Origin: Trebonia sp963734665
GTDB lineage: Bacteria; Actinomycetota; Actinomycetes; Streptosporangiales; Streptosporangiaceae
Direction: 5' to 3'
NCBI GenBank assembly: GCA_963734665.1
Contig: CAVTIR010000003.1
Span: forward strand, 1-64,000
DNA length: 64,000 nt
Part shown: positions 62,014 through 64,000 of the stretch, one piece after another
How the letters are laid out: the number at the start of each line of letters is the position of its first letter
How positions within the stretch are numbered: the stretch's first letter is position 1
The notes under the pieces: model-generated
Seen by the model: the letters and a program-made list of their open reading frames with translations, nothing else
Database searches by the model: none
What the model was told of the DNA's origin: nothing
Made by a program: the position numbers and the translations under genes

Positions 62014-62532
62014 TTAGCCAACGCCCAAGGCCGAATCAACACCGAACCGAGCCCCGCCTACTAACTCTCCGACCTCAGCCGAAGTCCCGCCCGTAATCCG
62101 CACAAGCTCCTCAAACGAGGTCGGAAACACCGTATGCGGATGCCCGGCCGCCGCCCACACAACGTCATACTTCGCCAGCCAGACGTCCACCAAGGTCCGG
62201 ATCGAAACCGGATGCCCAACCGGCGCGACGCCCCCGATCACCTGACCCGTGCAGGTACGCACCGACTGAGCATCGGCCCGAGAAACCACAGAGGCCCCAA
62301 CCAGCGCAGCCACCCGAGCGGTACCCACCCGGTGCGCCCCGCTGGTCATCACGAGCAACGGCGATCCGTCGGCGGCGAACACGAGGCTGTTAGCGATCGC
62401 CCCGACCTCACAGCCAAGCTGCTCCGCCGCGGCCGCCGCAGTGCGTGCCGACTCGGGCAGCACCCGCACCGCGCCCGCCACGCCAAGTTCCCTGAGCACA
62501 CTCGCGAACCGCGAGAAGTCAACCGCCGCCAT
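62014..62532 (-). CDS. YbaK/EbsC-family aminoacyl-tRNA deacylase
   Basis: 172 aa. IANSLVFAADGSPLLVMTSGAHRV, TGQVIGGVAPVGHP and WAAAGHPHTVFPTSFEELVRIT follow the YbaK/ProRS-editing pattern. The Lys of the AK(T/S)L motif in YbaK is Asn here, as in some actinobacterial homologues, so the deacylation activity is less certain. It removes mischarged amino acids from tRNA in characterised relatives. It ends 12 bases before the DUF4352 promoter motif. Confidence 0.85.
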   Translation of the reverse strand: MAAVDFSRFASVLRELGVAGAVRVLPESARTAAAAAEQLGCEVGAIANSLVFAADGSPLLVMTSGAHRVGTARVAALVGASVVSRADAQSVRTCTGQVIGGVAPVGHPVSIRTLVDVWLAKYDVVWAAAGHPHTVFPTSFEELVRITGGTSAEVGELVGGARFGVDSALGVG

Positions 62533-62684
62533 GCCCCCAAGCTATCGGTCCCCTCCGGCAGCAGGTCAAAGGAATTATCCCGAACGAATTCGGCTTCCTC
62601 GCCCCCCGCCACGTGCTTCTACCGGGCACTGCGGCCGGTCTAAGCGGCCCTTCGCCAGCACCCTGGACCGGGTGCCTGAGCCCC

Positions 62685-64000
62685 CTACGGAATCTGCAGC
62701 CGCAGCGCCTCCGAGCCCGCCCCGGCATCCAACAGCCCCTGTACGTAAGCAGCCCCCGCCTCGTACGAGGCCTCATAAGAGGAAGCCCCGAGCAAGTCGG
62801 TCGCGGCGGCCACCGCCTGCTGGTGAAAGTCCTCCATGACCGCGGTTCCGCTGAACCGCACGCTCCCGCCCCGCTCCCACAGCGGCTCAGCCGCCCCGAG
62901 CAGCCAGGCGCTCCGCGCCGGCGAGCCGGTCTTCACTGACAGCCAGCCGAGTACGTCGAGCGCGTACGCGATCCCGATGACGTCCCCAAGCTCCTGCTTC
63001 CCGTAAAGCGCCTTCCGGAGCATGGCATCACAGTCGGTTTCCCGCCCGGGGATCTGGAACAGCGCGCAGCCTGACAGGAAGTGCAGGTAGGCCCTGAGCC
63101 ACACCTCGCTGCTATCCGGACCGAACATGGCCAGGCCCTCCTCGCACGCGGCGACGGCCTCCTCGGGCCGCCCGGCAAGTTGGTGCATGTGCGCGAGCTG
63201 GGCCACGAACATCAGCTCGCCCGGCCGGTCGCCGCAGGCACGCAGCCTGGCCCGTGCCTCATCCGACACCTTCAGTGCCGCATCAAACTGGTCATGGAAG
63301 GTGAGCGCGAGGTGCAAGTGCTGGAACCCGCGCGCGGCGATCTCCGCGGCGCCGGTCATGTCCGCCAGCGCGATCCCCGCCTCGCAGTCGGCGACGGCGT
63401 CGCTGCCGTCCCCCTGGAACGACCGGAGGAACCCGCGGATGATCAGCGCCCGCGCCCGCTCCGGCCCGGAGTCGGGGAACCTGTCGAGCGCTTTGGTCAG
63501 CCAGTACCCGCCCTCGCTCAGCAGCCCCGAGATCTGCCAGTACCCGTAGAGGGAGCACGCCATCTCCGCGCCGGACCGCCAGCGCTCCTGCGCCAAAGAG
63601 GTCACGACGGGCCCAGAGGTCCCGGAAACTCCGAAAGGACCAGAGGCGACGTCAGCTGCCGAACCCGCGGCCGGAGAAAGATCGTCATCAAGGTCAAGTC
63701 CGTACTCGAGCGCAGCCCGCAGGTTATGGTGCACCGAGCGCAGCTCGTAGTACCGGTCCAGCTGGTCGTCATCCGTGAAGTGAACGCCAAAGTACCGCGC
63801 CATGGCCAGGTACCACGCGATGTGCCGGGCCCGGCAGGAGGCCAGTTCCCCCGATTCCGCCAGCCGCTCGGCGCCGAACTCCCGCAGCGTGTCAAGCATC
63901 CGGTACTGCTCGCCTTCCCGGAGCACGACGGACTTGTCGACCAGCCCGATGAGCGCGTCGACCACTTCGGGCTGCTCAAGTGCCACCTCGGCGCACACTT
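62685..64000 (-). CDS. C-terminal part of an ATPase/TPR transcriptional regulator (partial)
   Basis: At least 437 aa; the 5' end lies beyond the window. LVDKSVVLREGEQYRMLDTLREFGAERLAE is the winged-helix end of an NB-ARC-like ATPase domain as in AfsR/LuxR-family regulators, followed by TPR-like helices (ALIIRGFLRSFQGD, QHLHLALTFHDQFDAALKVS, ELMFVAQLAHMHQLAGRPEE). It ends ALRLQIP without a LuxR helix-turn-helix, so any DNA-binding domain must be N-terminal. Confidence 0.75.
   Translation of the reverse strand, partial: VCAEVALEQPEVVDALIGLVDKSVVLREGEQYRMLDTLREFGAERLAESGELASCRARHIAWYLAMARYFGVHFTDDDQLDRYYELRSVHHNLRAALEYGLDLDDDLSPAAGSAADVASGPFGVSGTSGPVVTSLAQERWRSGAEMACSLYGYWQISGLLSEGGYWLTKALDRFPDSGPERARALIIRGFLRSFQGDGSDAVADCEAGIALADMTGAAEIAARGFQHLHLALTFHDQFDAALKVSDEARARLRACGDRPGELMFVAQLAHMHQLAGRPEEAVAACEEGLAMFGPDSSEVWLRAYLHFLSGCALFQIPGRETDCDAMLRKALYGKQELGDVIGIAYALDVLGWLSVKTGSPARSAWLLGAAEPLWERGGSVRFSGTAVMEDFHQQAVAAATDLLGASSYEASYEAGAAYVQGLLDAGAGSEALRLQIP

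Overview
The window is high-GC DNA with dense, short-spaced operons, GTG and TTG starts, several leaderless promoters and typical actinobacterial families (DUF222/HNH nuclease, PPOX-class flavoprotein, DUF6069, ClpX-type zinc finger/HTH protein, fused ABC exporter). It fits a soil-type filamentous actinomycete (Actinomycetota, possibly Streptosporangiales-like). No rRNA or tRNA gene and no CRISPR array was seen.

Region 1 (1-14.6 kb) is a catabolic block, almost all on the minus strand: a fused CoA-transferase, an alpha/beta hydrolase, a MetE-like methyltransferase, an HsaA-like flavin monooxygenase/acyl-CoA dehydrogenase, pyrD, then a second run (read from 13.4 kb downward) of split transketolase, a selenoprotein, a 371-aa unknown, a zinc alcohol dehydrogenase and two SDRs. 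A third SDR is divergent at 13.7 kb. The key find here is a UGSC-family selenoprotein: two apparent ORFs are joined by an in-frame TGA in the motif U-G-S-C, followed by a stem-loop placed like a bacterial SECIS.

Region 2 (14.6-29.2 kb): a fused heterodimer-type ABC exporter, a VapBC-like pair, a PPOX-family protein, sbcD-sbcC, a universal stress protein, DUF167, a GNAT protein, a 2-hydroxyacid dehydrogenase and a frameshifted secreted protein.

Region 3 (29.2-34.1 kb) is a tight five-gene redox-signalling operon: receiver/thioredoxin-reductase-like fusion without the CxxC, cyclic-nucleotide-domain histidine kinase, UBP zinc finger, molybdopterin oxidoreductase and a ferredoxin-reductase-like flavoprotein.

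Region 4 (34.1-45.4 kb): a HAD phosphatase, a methyltransferase, a zinc-finger/HTH regulator behind a perfect 19-bp-arm palindrome, a divergent EPSP synthase, two hypotheticals, and an operon (44.8 down to 39.5 kb) with a Cas4/RecB-like Fe-S nuclease, an unknown 507-aa protein and an SF1 helicase. This operon is the best candidate for an undescribed nuclease-helicase system.

Region 5 (45.5-50.5 kb): a DEAD-box helicase whose repeat-rich tail is interrupted by a complete-looking ISAs1-type element (inverted ends, 10-bp target duplication), then a cold-shock gene with a structured leader.

Region 6 (50.5-64 kb): an FHA protein, an AlkB-like oxygenase, relics of a type I-G-like cas3 split around PHP and DHFR-family genes, a DUF222/HNH protein, an Ntn amidase, small membrane proteins, a YbaK-like editing protein and the C-terminal part of a large ATPase/TPR regulator cut by the window edge. 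Three minus-strand promoters (39.3, 44.8 and 62.0 kb) share a 15-bp motif with a direct TGGAA repeat at the -35, suggesting a local regulon. Three genes carry single-base frame breaks, so either decay or draft sequence error should be kept in mind.
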